Part shown: piece after piece, positions 7,956-17,160 of the stretch
How the letters are laid out: every line of letters begins with the position of its first letter
How positions within the stretch are numbered: the first letter of the stretch is position 1
Assembly: GCA_036821825.1 (NCBI GenBank)
Contig: DAISIV010000012.1
Coordinates: forward strand, 25,825-89,824
DNA: 64,000 bases
Source: CAITZA01 sp937915285
GTDB taxonomy: Bacteria; Desulfobacterota; Desulfomonilia; Desulfomonilales; Desulfomonilaceae
Reading direction: 5' to 3'
Program-made: the position numbers and the translations under genes
The notes under the pieces: generated by a model
Database searches by the model: none
What the model was told of the DNA's origin: nothing
What the model saw: only the letters and a program-made list of their open reading frames with translations

Positions 7956-10900
7956 CTATGACGCTTCTCCCAAGAGGGCGTCGATTTCCGAGAACACCTG
8001 GTCATCACGGAAATGTGAAAGGTCAATGGCGTTACCCGGACAAACCGAAGCGCATATTCCACATCCCTGACACAGAGCCGGGACGATTTCGGCCTTGTGG
8101 TCCTCGTTAATGAAAGGCGCTCCGTATGGGCAAAGCCTGACACAAGTCAGACAGACTGCGCACTTGTTGGGATCCACCTTTGAAATAACCCCAGGGAATG
8201 TCATCTTTTCCTGACTCAACAGTATCGACGCACGCTGTGCGGCGGCTGTCGCCTGGGCTATCGATTCATCAATCGGTTTTGGATAATGTGAAAGTCCAGC
8301 TAGAAACACACCCTCAGTCGTGAAATCGACTGGCCGCAGTTTCATGTGGGCCTCGACAAAGTATCCGTATGAATTTACCGTGACCTTGAATTGGCGACCA
8401 ATCTTGTAGTTTGTTTCCGCCGGCTGTATTGCAGCGGCGAGGGTCAACAGGTCGGCCGGAATGGTAATTTCCTGATCCAGGGCCATGTCCCTGACCTTGA
8501 CCATCACCCGGTCTCCCGAGGCCTCTACAATAGGCTTGGCGTCGGTATCAAACCTGATGAATATGGTTCCGGCCCTCCTGGATTCGGCATAATACTTCTC
8601 CAGTAATCCGTAAGTCCTCAAGTCCCTGTAAAGAACATAGACCTTGGCGTCAGGGCTCAGTTCCTTCAGTCTCTCCGCCAGCCTGACCGAACCGGCGCAG
8701 CATATCTTCGAACAGTATGGGCGCTCCTCACATCGGGAGCCTACACACTGTATGAACACAGCATTTTTTATCTTCTTCAGACTGGGGTCTCCAGCCAGAA
8801 TGCGCTCTTCGAGTGAATGCTGTGTCTCAACCGCCTTATGCTCACCATACAGATATTCAGTCGGTTTTGATTCAAGAGCGCCGGTCGCGATAATGGCCGC
8901 TCCAAATTCTATTTCAGTTGGCTCTGATCCATTGGTAAGTTTTGCAATCTTTCCTTTGAAATGACCAACATGCCCGGACATATCGCCGAACTCTGAATTC
9001 TTGAATATTTCAATTTTGGGGTGTTTTTCAACCCTTGATGTCAATTCCTCTACGAAAGGTTTGACCATCTCACCATGGATGGTTTTTTCTATGGATTTAG
9101 CGTTTCCACCGAGCCCGTCGCCTTGTTCCACAAGAAAAACCTTGAACCCCTGATCAGCCAGGTTCGCCGCCGATGTCATTCCTGCAACGCCACCGCCAAT
9201 GACCAGAGCGTTCGGAACAACCTCCATCTTTGATTTCTGCAGCGGTCTCAAGAGCCTGGCTCTGGCGATAGCCATTCTGGACAGGTCCATGGCCTTTATG
9301 GTCGCGTCCGGCTTGTGAGTGGCGTGAACCCATGAGCACTGGTCACGAATGTTCGTCATGGTGAAGAGGTAAGGATTGAGTCCGGCCTTCTCCATTGTGA
9401 GCTGGAACATCGGTTCATGAGTCCTCGGGCTGCAGGATGAAACCACAACCCTGTTGAGATTGTGTTCCTTGATTATGTCAAGGAATTGCTCCTGGCAGTC
9501 CTGAGAGCATGTGAAAAGCTTCTCATCCGCGTAAACCACGTTTGGGAGCGTTTTAACGTGCTCGACGACCTTGGGGACGTCTACCACGTTGGCGATGTTG
9601 ATTCCGCACCTACAGATGAATACCCCGATCCTGGGTTCTTCTCCTGACACATCACGTTGTGGTGGAAATTCCTGCTTGGTGGCGAGGGTGTTCCTGGCAG
9701 GGTAGAGCAGTCTTGATGATGCTCCAGCCGCTGCTGATGCTTCCATGACAGTTTGAGGTATGTCCTTGGGGCCCTGAAACATTCCGGCCACGAAAATTCC
9801 GTCACGATTTGTCTGAACCGGTTCGAAAGACGAAGTCGAACAGAAGGCCGAATCATCAAGCTCGATTCCAAGCTGTTTGGCCAACTCGATAGATTCTTCC
9901 GATGTCTTCAGACCAACCGCCAGGACAACCATATCGAAGGTTTCGGTTATCAGGTTCTGGGTCTCATCCAGGTATGTAATGTGCAAATTGTTTGTCAGAG
10001 GATCTTCAATGACTCTGGATACCATTGACCTGACAAAGCGAACCGTTCCCGAATTCTTGGCCCTCTCATAGTAAGCGTCAAAATCTTTTCCATAAGCGCG
10101 TATGTCCATATAGAAGATCGTGGGCTCAATATTCGGGTCGTGTTCCTTGGCGATTACCGCTTCCTTTATTGAGGCCATGCAGCAAATCGAACTACAGTGA
10201 GGCATGCCTTTCTGCGGGTCGCGAGATCCAACACACTGTATCCAGGCCACTTTCTTCGGGTGATGGCCGTCTGAAGGTCTCTTGACCTCTCCGGCGTTCG
10301 GACCGGAAGCGCTCAGTATGCGCTCGAACTCCATGTTCGTGACTACATTCGCGGCTGTTCCATACGAGAATTCGCCCCTGACCTTGGTAGGATCGAGCAT
10401 CTCATAACCGGTGGTCAGGATTACCGTTCCAACATCGAATTCGAGTATTTCTTCTTCCATGAAGTGGTCGATGGCCTGGGCAGGGCATGCCTTGACGCAC
10501 TCCATACATTCCGAACAGACACCACAATTGAGGCATCGATTTGCCTCCCTCAAAGCCTCTTCCTCAGGGAACGCCAATTCAATCTCATCGAATGATTTGC
10601 GCTGAGCAACCGATATTTCAGGCGCAACAGCCCGTTTCTCGGCCTTCATCTCTGGAATCGGCGGATATTGTGGATTCTCGGGAAATGTCACCGGCCTGTA
10701 TGCCGTCATGTCCCATCCATTGATGTGGCGGTGCATGGATTCGGCGGCTTCCTTGCCCGCGGCAACGGCCTTGACAACCATCGAAGGACCTGTCACCACA
10801 TCTCCACCGGCAAACACTCCCTTGAGTGTAGTTTCAAGCGTCACGGGATCAACTTGCAGCCGTCGATTGGCAATAGTAGATATTCCGGAAGGTTCAGCAA

Positions 10901-12395
10901 ACCCCAGGTCCGCTACCTGTCCGATGGCCATGATGACCGTATCGGCCTGTATGCCCATGGAACATTCGTCATCAAAGCCAGGGTTGAATTTTCCCTCCTC
11001 ATCAAATACGCATACGCATTTTTTGAAGCATACCCCCTGGATTTGGCCAGCAGACTCTGTAAGTGTGACATCCATGGGGCCCCAGCAGTTTTCGATCAGA
11101 ACGCCTTCTTTCTCGGCCTCTTCAATTTCCCACGCATGGGCAGGCATTTCATGGCGATCCTCAAGACAAACCAGGTGAACTTCCTCGGCGCCTATCCTCT
11201 TGAGGACACGAGCTGTATCTATGGCAACGTTTCCACCGCCGATTACAACAGCCTTTTTGATGCCGTCGAATTTCTTTCCAAGGGCCTGGTCTCTGAGGAA
11301 ATCTACACCCTGCATTACTCCCTGGGATTCTGTTCCCGGTAGGGACAGCTTGGCCCCCTCTGAGCATCCGATGCCAAGGTAAATCGCCTTATAGCCTTCT
11401 TCCCTAAGACTCTCTATGGTGACGTCCTTGCCCAGGGCTGTATTGGTCTTTACCTCGACCCCCAGGCTCAGGATGTGATTGATTTCCTTGTCCAGCAATT
11501 CGCGTGGCAGTCTATACTCGGGGATACCCACCCTTAGCCAGCCGCCCAGCACCGGGCCAGCCTCAAAGATGGTGACCTTGTAACCGTTTAGCGCAGAATA
11601 ATAAGCAGCCGACAGACCTGAAGGGCCTGACCCGATTATGGCTATTTTGTCTTCCCTTGGCACTATTTCGGGTATGGTCAAGGTGGAGTAATCAACCTGA
11701 TCGGCCGCGAATCTTTTCAATCTGCATATGGAGATCGGAGCGTCTTTCTCGCCACGTCTACAGGCTGTCTCACATGGATGTGGACAGACGCGTCCGAGGA
11801 CCCCTGGCAGGGGCAGATTCTTGTATATTAATTCGACTGCTTCCTTGTACTTGCCCTTGCTGATTAGGGCTACGTAGCCCTGAACATTGATGTGGGCCGG
11901 GCATGTGGCGACGCATGGCGCCCTGTCTCCCTTGTCTATGACAAAAGTCTGAGGAATAGTCTGAGGAAACAATCTGTAGGTAGCTGATCTCTTGCTCAAT
12001 TCCTGATCAAACTGGTTCGGCAGCTTGACTGGGCAAGCCGTGGCGCAATCACCGCAGGCTTTGCAGCGATCTTTCCTTACATATCGTGCCTTTTGACGAA
12101 CCTTGACATTGAAATGCCCTACATTACCTTGTATATCCGCAACTTCACTGTAAGACAGTAATTCAATGTTTGGATTCTGGCCAACAGTGACCAGCTTGGG
12201 CGAGAAAATGCAGGTGGAGCAGTCATTAGTGGGGAAGGTCTTGTCTAGCTGGGCCATACGTCCACCGATACCGGTCTGGCTCTCGACCAGATAGACTTTA
12301 TAGCCTGATTCCGCCAAGTCTAATGAAGCCTGGACCCCCGCAATTCCGCCTCCGACGACGAGGGCGGCGCCTACTACGTCCTTCGGTTGGGCCAT
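7956..12395 (-). CDS. hdrA: HdrA-type electron-bifurcating flavoprotein: double HdrA with inserted GltD-like NAD(P)H module
   Basis: 1479 residues, more than twice a normal HdrA. Order: first HdrA FAD module (VVGGGIAGVQAS near 13-24; CSTCIFSPK near 59-67), a ferredoxin site (CKACGDCATACP, 111-122), then a glutamate-synthase-small-subunit-like module (about 155-590). That module has its own cysteine region (161-212), an FAD motif (IIGSGPSG, 253-260) and an NAD(P)H motif (VVIGGGNVAIDTAR, 383-396). Next come a Cys-rich ferredoxin segment (C621-C637) and the rest of HdrA module 1. A complete second HdrA follows (about 920-1479), with its N-terminal Cys domain (C928, C930, C963, C967), FAD motif (1064-1071) and C-terminal 2x[4Fe-4S] ferredoxin (C1412-C1452). 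It is predicted to bifurcate or confurcate electrons between NAD(P)H, ferredoxin and HdrB. No Mvh or Flox genes are adjacent, so the fused module probably supplies the pyridine nucleotide site. Confidence 0.93.
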   Translation of the reverse strand: MAQPKDVVGAALVVGGGIAGVQASLDLAESGYKVYLVESQTGIGGRMAQLDKTFPTNDCSTCIFSPKLVTVGQNPNIELLSYSEVADIQGNVGHFNVKVRQKARYVRKDRCKACGDCATACPVKLPNQFDQELSKRSATYRLFPQTIPQTFVIDKGDRAPCVATCPAHINVQGYVALISKGKYKEAVELIYKNLPLPGVLGRVCPHPCETACRRGEKDAPISICRLKRFAADQVDYSTLTIPEIVPREDKIAIIGSGPSGLSAAYYSALNGYKVTIFEAGPVLGGWLRVGIPEYRLPRELLDKEINHILSLGVEVKTNTALGKDVTIESLREEGYKAIYLGIGCSEGAKLSLPGTESQGVMQGVDFLRDQALGKKFDGIKKAVVIGGGNVAIDTARVLKRIGAEEVHLVCLEDRHEMPAHAWEIEEAEKEGVLIENCWGPMDVTLTESAGQIQGVCFKKCVCVFDEEGKFNPGFDDECSMGIQADTVIMAIGQVADLGFAEPSGISTIANRRLQVDPVTLETTLKGVFAGGDVVTGPSMVVKAVAAGKEAAESMHRHINGWDMTAYRPVTFPENPQYPPIPEMKAEKRAVAPEISVAQRKSFDEIELAFPEEEALREANRCLNCGVCSECMECVKACPAQAIDHFMEEEILEFDVGTVILTTGYEMLDPTKVRGEFSYGTAANVVTNMEFERILSASGPNAGEVKRPSDGHHPKKVAWIQCVGSRDPQKGMPHCSSICCMASIKEAVIAKEHDPNIEPTIFYMDIRAYGKDFDAYYERAKNSGTVRFVRSMVSRVIEDPLTNNLHITYLDETQNLITETFDMVVLAVGLKTSEESIELAKQLGIELDDSAFCSTSSFEPVQTNRDGIFVAGMFQGPKDIPQTVMEASAAAGASSRLLYPARNTLATKQEFPPQRDVSGEEPRIGVFICRCGINIANVVDVPKVVEHVKTLPNVVYADEKLFTCSQDCQEQFLDIIKEHNLNRVVVSSCSPRTHEPMFQLTMEKAGLNPYLFTMTNIRDQCSWVHATHKPDATIKAMDLSRMAIARARLLRPLQKSKMEVVPNALVIGGGVAGMTSAANLADQGFKVFLVEQGDGLGGNAKSIEKTIHGEMVKPFVEELTSRVEKHPKIEIFKNSEFGDMSGHVGHFKGKIAKLTNGSEPTEIEFGAAIIATGALESKPTEYLYGEHKAVETQHSLEERILAGDPSLKKIKNAVFIQCVGSRCEERPYCSKICCAGSVRLAERLKELSPDAKVYVLYRDLRTYGLLEKYYAESRRAGTIFIRFDTDAKPIVEASGDRVMVKVRDMALDQEITIPADLLTLAAAIQPAETNYKIGRQFKVTVNSYGYFVEAHMKLRPVDFTTEGVFLAGLSHYPKPIDESIAQATAAAQRASILLSQEKMTFPGVISKVDPNKCAVCLTCVRLCPYGAPFINEDHKAEIVPALCQGCGICASVCPGNAIDLSHFRDDQVFSEIDALLGEAS

Positions 12396-12498
12396 TACAA
12401 TCTCACTTTCCGTATTTAATATTGGTTAAATGTTACACTGAGGATTCTTTCATATTTAGCAACATGATCCTGTACTGTCAACATTTCATCATTCCATA

Positions 12499-13902
12499 TC
12501 ACACATTCGCCGTGACGATTGCATTTCTTATTCGTCTCCTGGTCAAGCCCAGAAAAACATGGTTGACCTCAGGAAGCGCCACGGGCAGAAGCGTACAGTT
12601 ATGGAAAAGAGTGTCATCAGATATGGGGAAAGCCGATTTGGATACCGCTTCATCCCACATGAAGGTTCCGGGTATGGGGGAATACTCTGCAAGTTTGGGA
12701 TGCGCCCCGGCTTCAAGCACAAAATTAACGTCCTCTTCTATTTGTGCGCAGGTCTGATTCGGTAACCCTACTAAAAGATAGGCTCCGATTTCTTCCTGGG
12801 TGAAGCCTTCATCCCGGAGTAGTCCCACTGCCTTGAGGAAAAGATTCCTGTCCGTTTTTGCGCCTGTAGCGCTGTTAAAAAGGTCTGATGAACTCTCAAG
12901 CCCAATCCGAATTGTCCTGAAACCTGTCTTTGCAAATGAACGGGCAACCTCACGGTTAATTGAACGGGCATGCAATCCGTTCGGACAATGCCACCTCAGA
13001 TCAGGCCGTTCGCATTCAAACGGTTCAAGTATCTTCAATGCGTGTTCAGCGGCATTCACCAGAAACGCATCGTCGTAGATGGCTATATCCTTGCAACCAT
13101 AGCGTTCAAGATTCATTTGAAGTTCACCTATTACCTGTCTGACGGGTCTCTGGATGAAAAAGGGGGCCACAATTTTGGAAGCGCAGTAGTGGCATTTGTA
13201 CGGGCATCCGCGTGAAGTGAGTAGAGGTATGAAGCTCGTGTTCGACAACAGGTCCAATGCAGGACTGAATAAAATTTCTTTGCAATCTCCGTCTGGGACG
13301 CCTGTTCCGAGTAATTCATGCAGGGCCCTGCCAATCTGTGTCTCTCCCGGACCGGTAATCAATTTGTCGACCTTGAGAATCTTTCTGGCGCCTACGGGAT
13401 CGAGGGAAGCGTATATACCTCCCAGGATTAAAGGGACACCCGGAAAGATTTCTCTGGCAAGTTTGATCGTCTCCTCCAATCCTGTTCTCCAGTAAGTCAT
13501 CATGCTTGTGACCAGGATGGCGGCCGGACGATCAATCCCCGACAAATCAGCTTTAATGTTTTCAAAAGGAACACCATATCTTGCGAATGTTCTGGGCACG
13601 TTACCCAAGGCCTGAGGTTTCGGGATTTCTGTTCTATGGAAACGGCCACGTGCGCTAGACCTTCGTGATTTTTCAGGAAGCCCTGGATGACACGGGTCCA
13701 GACAGTCCACAAGTATTGGTTCCCACCCTGAATTTCGCAGACTACTTGCCAGAATCAGCAATCCAAGCGGTTTTGCCCACAAGTCATAGGCTGAGAAATC
13801 ATGAACCCACGGGTTGATAAGTAATAATCTTTTTCTGTTCACAATCTCCCTAACCGGTGTTCTAAAGGAATCATGGGCAGTCAGATGTTGCAAAATATCC
13901 AC
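12499..13902 (-). CDS. B12-binding-domain radical SAM protein, unassigned reaction
   Basis: 467 residues. The N-terminal half resembles a cobalamin-binding Rossmann domain (LLLINPWVHDFSAYDLWAKPLGLL near residues 26-49; ILVTSMMTYW later). The radical SAM cluster motif is GCPYKCHYC, with the three cysteines in CxxxCxxC spacing. YDDAF and IGLESSS typical of the barrel follow. Members do methylations, cyclisations or other C-C chemistry; the substrate cannot be inferred. It ends about 100 bases upstream of hdrA on the same strand, so co-transcription is possible. The start is uncertain: GTG at 13902 has no clear ribosome site, and another GTG lies at 13842. Confidence 0.85.
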   Translation of the reverse strand: MDILQHLTAHDSFRTPVREIVNRKRLLLINPWVHDFSAYDLWAKPLGLLILASSLRNSGWEPILVDCLDPCHPGLPEKSRRSSARGRFHRTEIPKPQALGNVPRTFARYGVPFENIKADLSGIDRPAAILVTSMMTYWRTGLEETIKLAREIFPGVPLILGGIYASLDPVGARKILKVDKLITGPGETQIGRALHELLGTGVPDGDCKEILFSPALDLLSNTSFIPLLTSRGCPYKCHYCASKIVAPFFIQRPVRQVIGELQMNLERYGCKDIAIYDDAFLVNAAEHALKILEPFECERPDLRWHCPNGLHARSINREVARSFAKTGFRTIRIGLESSSDLFNSATGAKTDRNLFLKAVGLLRDEGFTQEEIGAYLLVGLPNQTCAQIEEDVNFVLEAGAHPKLAEYSPIPGTFMWDEAVSKSAFPISDDTLFHNCTLLPVALPEVNHVFLGLTRRRIRNAIVTANV

Positions 13903-13982
13903 ATAAGCAATTATATAATTCGCTAGTCGCTTTAACGAATTCAGAATTCAGGCGCCTTATTGAACCACATGGAGGTTCCAAA

Positions 13983-14294
13983 TTGTTCAATATGAAAGAT
14001 CTACTTCAGCAGGCCCAGGGATTTCAATCTAAACTTGCAGCCATGCAGGAAGAGCTTGCTGATAAAACCGTAGTTGGAAGCGCTGGCGGAGACATGGTAA
14101 AAGTCGAGATCACAGGGGCGCTTGAAATACTGTCGGTCAGTATAGAAAAGGAAATCATTGATCCTGAAGAAAAAGACATGCTTGAGTCACTGATTGCCGC
14201 TGCGGTCAATGACGGACTGACCCGGGCCAAAGAGCTGGCTACACAGGAAATGTCAAAGATTACGGGCGGCCTGAAAATTCCAGGGATTTTTTGA
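13983..14294 (+). CDS. ybaB: YbaB/EbfC family nucleoid-associated protein
   Basis: 103-residue DNA-binding dimer of the YbaB/EbfC family. Features are the amphipathic N-terminal helix (MKDLLQQAQGFQSKL), the central SAGGDMVKVEITGALEI sheet, and the C-terminal helix rich in Asp/Glu. The TTG at 13983 is favoured as start because GGAGG lies 7 bases upstream; the ATG at 13992 would be 16 bases away. It directly precedes recR, the common bacterial order (usually dnaX-ybaB-recR). No dnaX is next to it here; a divergent radical SAM gene sits upstream. Confidence 0.92.
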   Translation: MFNMKDLLQQAQGFQSKLAAMQEELADKTVVGSAGGDMVKVEITGALEILSVSIEKEIIDPEEKDMLESLIAAAVNDGLTRAKELATQEMSKITGGLKIPGIF

Positions 14295-14368
14295 ACACAG
14301 CTGCAATGGATCGGCTAAATGAATCTGTATAAAAAGAACCGGTTACGCCGGGACCTATCGAGGAAAAT

Positions 14369-14959
14369 GTGGTCACTCCACTCGAATCGCTCATAAAAGC
14401 GCTGAAGAAGTTCCCCGGGGTTGGAGAAAAGACTGCAACGCGATACGCATTTCATATATTGAATGCTGATCGCGCCGAGATAGAGGAACTCGTTCGGGTC
14501 ATCAATCTTGTCAAGGACAGTCTCAAACTTTGCTCCCGTTGTTTCAACCCTACCGACATGGATCCGTGCGCGATATGCAGGGATTCCAGGCGTGATAGTA
14601 CAAAAATGTGCGTGGTGGAAACTCCGATAGACCTGATTGCCATAGAGAGGTCGGGTCTGTTCAGGGGGACGTATCACATCCTTCATGGGACCCTGTCCCC
14701 ACTCGACGCAGTTGGTCCGCGGGACATAAGGCTGATGGAACTTTTGGAAAGGGCAAAGACGGAAAAACCTTCCGAAATAATTCTAGCCTTGAATCCAACA
14801 ATTGAAGGGGAGGCTACCGCCTCCTACATAGCGGCAAAACTCAAAGGGCTTGGAGTGACAGTATCCAAGATAGCTTATGGTGTGCCTATCGGTGGGGTCC
14901 TTGAATATGTGGACCCTCTCACGCTTGGTCGCGCCCTGGATAACAGAAAAGAATTCTGA
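14369..14959 (+). CDS. recR: RecR, recombination mediator protein
   Basis: RecFOR-pathway protein that helps load RecA on gapped DNA. 196 residues, normal length. It has the N-terminal helix-hairpin-helix (KFPGVGEKTATRYAFHIL), a four-Cys zinc finger (CSRC and CAIC) and the Toprim domain starting CVVETPIDLIAIE. The GTG start at 14369 has GAGGA 4-5 bases upstream. The stop codon overlaps the ATG of the next gene by one base (TGATG), suggesting translational coupling with the CysC fusion, which is not a usual recR neighbour. Confidence 0.95.
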   Translation: MVTPLESLIKALKKFPGVGEKTATRYAFHILNADRAEIEELVRVINLVKDSLKLCSRCFNPTDMDPCAICRDSRRDSTKMCVVETPIDLIAIERSGLFRGTYHILHGTLSPLDAVGPRDIRLMELLERAKTEKPSEIILALNPTIEGEATASYIAAKLKGLGVTVSKIAYGVPIGGVLEYVDPLTLGRALDNRKEF

Positions 14960-17082
14960 TGAAAAGAAACCCCGGAAAGACAATTTGGTTTACCGGCCTA
15001 TCAGGTTCCGGTAAGTCAACACTATCCCAAGAAGTCAAATCAATACTCGAGCGACGTAACATCAACGTCGTGTTGCTCGATGGCGATATCTTGCGTTCAG
15101 GGCTCAATAGAGACCTTGGATTTTCTGCAGAGGACAGGGCCGAGAATATAAGAAGGGCAGGGGAAACCGCCAGAATCCTATCCAACGCCGGGCACACCGT
15201 CCTTGCAGCGTTCATTACTCCACTTGAAACCTTGAGAAGGGCCGTACGAAACCTGTTTGATCCTGGATCTTACGCAGAAATTTATCTGGAGTGCTCACTA
15301 GGGGTTTGCGAGGACCGTGATCCAAAAGGCTTGTATAAGAAAGCGCGACAAGGTCATATACCCCATTTTACGGGCATATCATCGCCGTTTGAAATACCCA
15401 GGTTTCCAGACCTAATGGTGAGCACCGACAAAATCTCTCCAGAGCATTCAGTCGACTTGATCATGCATTTTCTTGAGAAGCGTTTTCCTGAATTCAGGGC
15501 GCCTCATACAAGATCGGCAACCACCCTTTCCAGGAAGCGAGTGGCCGTGATAGGACTGGACGGGGTTCCCGCCAGCCTGTTGTTTGGAAAGTTCAAGGAT
15601 AGGCTTCCCACATTCCGGATGCTTATGGAAAACGGCTTGTGGGGACCCCTTAAGTCAACCGACCCACCGATAACCATTCCAGCGTGGACCTGCATGACGT
15701 CAGGCAAGGACCCTGGGGAATTGGGCTTATACGGTTTTAGAAACAGGGCCGCATACGACTATTCACCTTTAACCACCGCCGACTCTACAGCTATCAATAC
15801 AAAAAGGATATGGGACAAAATTGAAGAACGCGGTGGAAAGTCGCTCCTGATAGGAGTTCCGCAAACATATCCTGCCAGGAAGCATAACGGTATTACAGTT
15901 TCCGGCTTTCCTGCATCCCGCACGGGCGAACGATTCACCTATCCACCTGAACTGTCTGCCGAACTGAACAGCCTGGCCGGTGGCGAATACTTGGAAGACA
16001 TAACAGAGTTCAGGAATAAACCACTTTCAGAATTGAAGATTCAGCTTCAACAAATGGTCGAACGGCGCTTTAGCCTTGCACGTCGCTTGCTGGTATCAAA
16101 ACCATGGGACTTCTTCATGATGGTAGAGATAGCCTCGGATAGGCTCCATCACATGTTCTGGAGGTTTTTCGATCCGGATCATCCGAAACACCTGCCCGGA
16201 TCTCCATTCGAGAATGTGATCCCTCAATTCTATGAAGATCTGGACGCAAGGCTCAATTTTCTATTTTCGGTGATGGACGATAACACCACGGTTATAATAG
16301 TCTCCGACCATGGGGCCATGCCATGCACAGGAGGATTTTGCCTGAACGAGTGGCTTATCAGCAATGGCTATCTCTTTCTCAAGCAACCAATGAATGTCGT
16401 AAAAAGACTTGAATCGGAAATGATAGACTGGGGAAAAACCACGGTTTGGAGTGAAGGTGGATACTATGGACGGATATTCCTGAATGTCAAAGGCAGGGAG
16501 CCCAATGGTCAGATCGAACAGGCAAATTATGAGGGATTCCGGGATGAGCTGGTCAAAAGACTCTCCAAAATCGAGGATGGTCAGGGAAATTGTGCAATAA
16601 ATCAAGTCCTTAAGCCTGATGAGATTTATTCAGGTCTTTCAAATATTCCCCCTGATCTCATGATCTATTTTGATGGCCTGAAGAGAAGGGCGGTCAGCAC
16701 AGTGGGCTCCGGGAGGATTTTTGTCGAGGGAGATGGATATTCTCTTGATGACTGCAACCATGATCCAATGGGTATCTTCCTCTGTGTCGATCTCGCTGAT
16801 ATGCGATCCGGAAGGAAATCCTCCAAAAAAATAAACGGCCTGTCATACAAAGATGTATCCGCAATGATCCTACGGCTGTACGAGGGGCGGGATCCATTAG
16901 AAACAGGACCAGAATATCAAACCTGCGGAGCTGAATGCTTCGAGCAAGCATTCTCCTCAACGGTATCGCAATGTATGCCCGATAATGTTGCAGCGATGTC
17001 CGACTCTTTTCAGCAAACCGGATTCTCATCAGAAGAGCAGGAGATAGTTAAAAAAAGACTGGAGGAGTTGGGATATATATAA
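14959..17082 (+). CDS. Fusion of adenylylsulfate kinase (CysC) with an alkaline-phosphatase-superfamily phosphodiesterase
   Basis: 707 residues. Residues 1-175 are an APS kinase: Walker A GLSGSGKST (13-21), LDGDILRSGLNRDLGFS (40-56), FITPLETLRR (85-94) where E. coli CysC has Ser in the equivalent FISP motif, and GHIPHFTGISSPFE (132-145). This part would phosphorylate APS to PAPS. From about residue 193 a type I phosphodiesterase/nucleotide pyrophosphatase domain follows: VIGLDGVPAS, ITIPAWTCMTSGK with the probable Thr nucleophile near 244, a SDRLHHMFWRFFDP metal site, VSDHGA, and late CNHDPMGIFL. The C-terminus ends in the LEELGYI tail common in this superfamily. Translation is coupled to recR by a one-base overlap. 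One guess is activation of sulfate for sulfation linked to hydrolysis of a phospho- or sulfo-ester; the physiological pairing is unknown. Confidence 0.88.
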   Translation: MKRNPGKTIWFTGLSGSGKSTLSQEVKSILERRNINVVLLDGDILRSGLNRDLGFSAEDRAENIRRAGETARILSNAGHTVLAAFITPLETLRRAVRNLFDPGSYAEIYLECSLGVCEDRDPKGLYKKARQGHIPHFTGISSPFEIPRFPDLMVSTDKISPEHSVDLIMHFLEKRFPEFRAPHTRSATTLSRKRVAVIGLDGVPASLLFGKFKDRLPTFRMLMENGLWGPLKSTDPPITIPAWTCMTSGKDPGELGLYGFRNRAAYDYSPLTTADSTAINTKRIWDKIEERGGKSLLIGVPQTYPARKHNGITVSGFPASRTGERFTYPPELSAELNSLAGGEYLEDITEFRNKPLSELKIQLQQMVERRFSLARRLLVSKPWDFFMMVEIASDRLHHMFWRFFDPDHPKHLPGSPFENVIPQFYEDLDARLNFLFSVMDDNTTVIIVSDHGAMPCTGGFCLNEWLISNGYLFLKQPMNVVKRLESEMIDWGKTTVWSEGGYYGRIFLNVKGREPNGQIEQANYEGFRDELVKRLSKIEDGQGNCAINQVLKPDEIYSGLSNIPPDLMIYFDGLKRRAVSTVGSGRIFVEGDGYSLDDCNHDPMGIFLCVDLADMRSGRKSSKKINGLSYKDVSAMILRLYEGRDPLETGPEYQTCGAECFEQAFSSTVSQCMPDNVAAMSDSFQQTGFSSEEQEIVKKRLEELGYI

Positions 17083-17160
17083 CTATCTATAGCTATTTTT
17101 CCATATCATATTTAAATTTAAGAACTTTTCATTTTAAGCCGCGGGCTTCAAAGAAAAGGT

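Noticed and set aside
10668..11342. A 224-codon open frame on the plus strand inside hdrA
   Set aside because: It lies opposite strong HdrA/GltD coding sequence, has no recognisable domain and no ribosome site; it is an antisense shadow.
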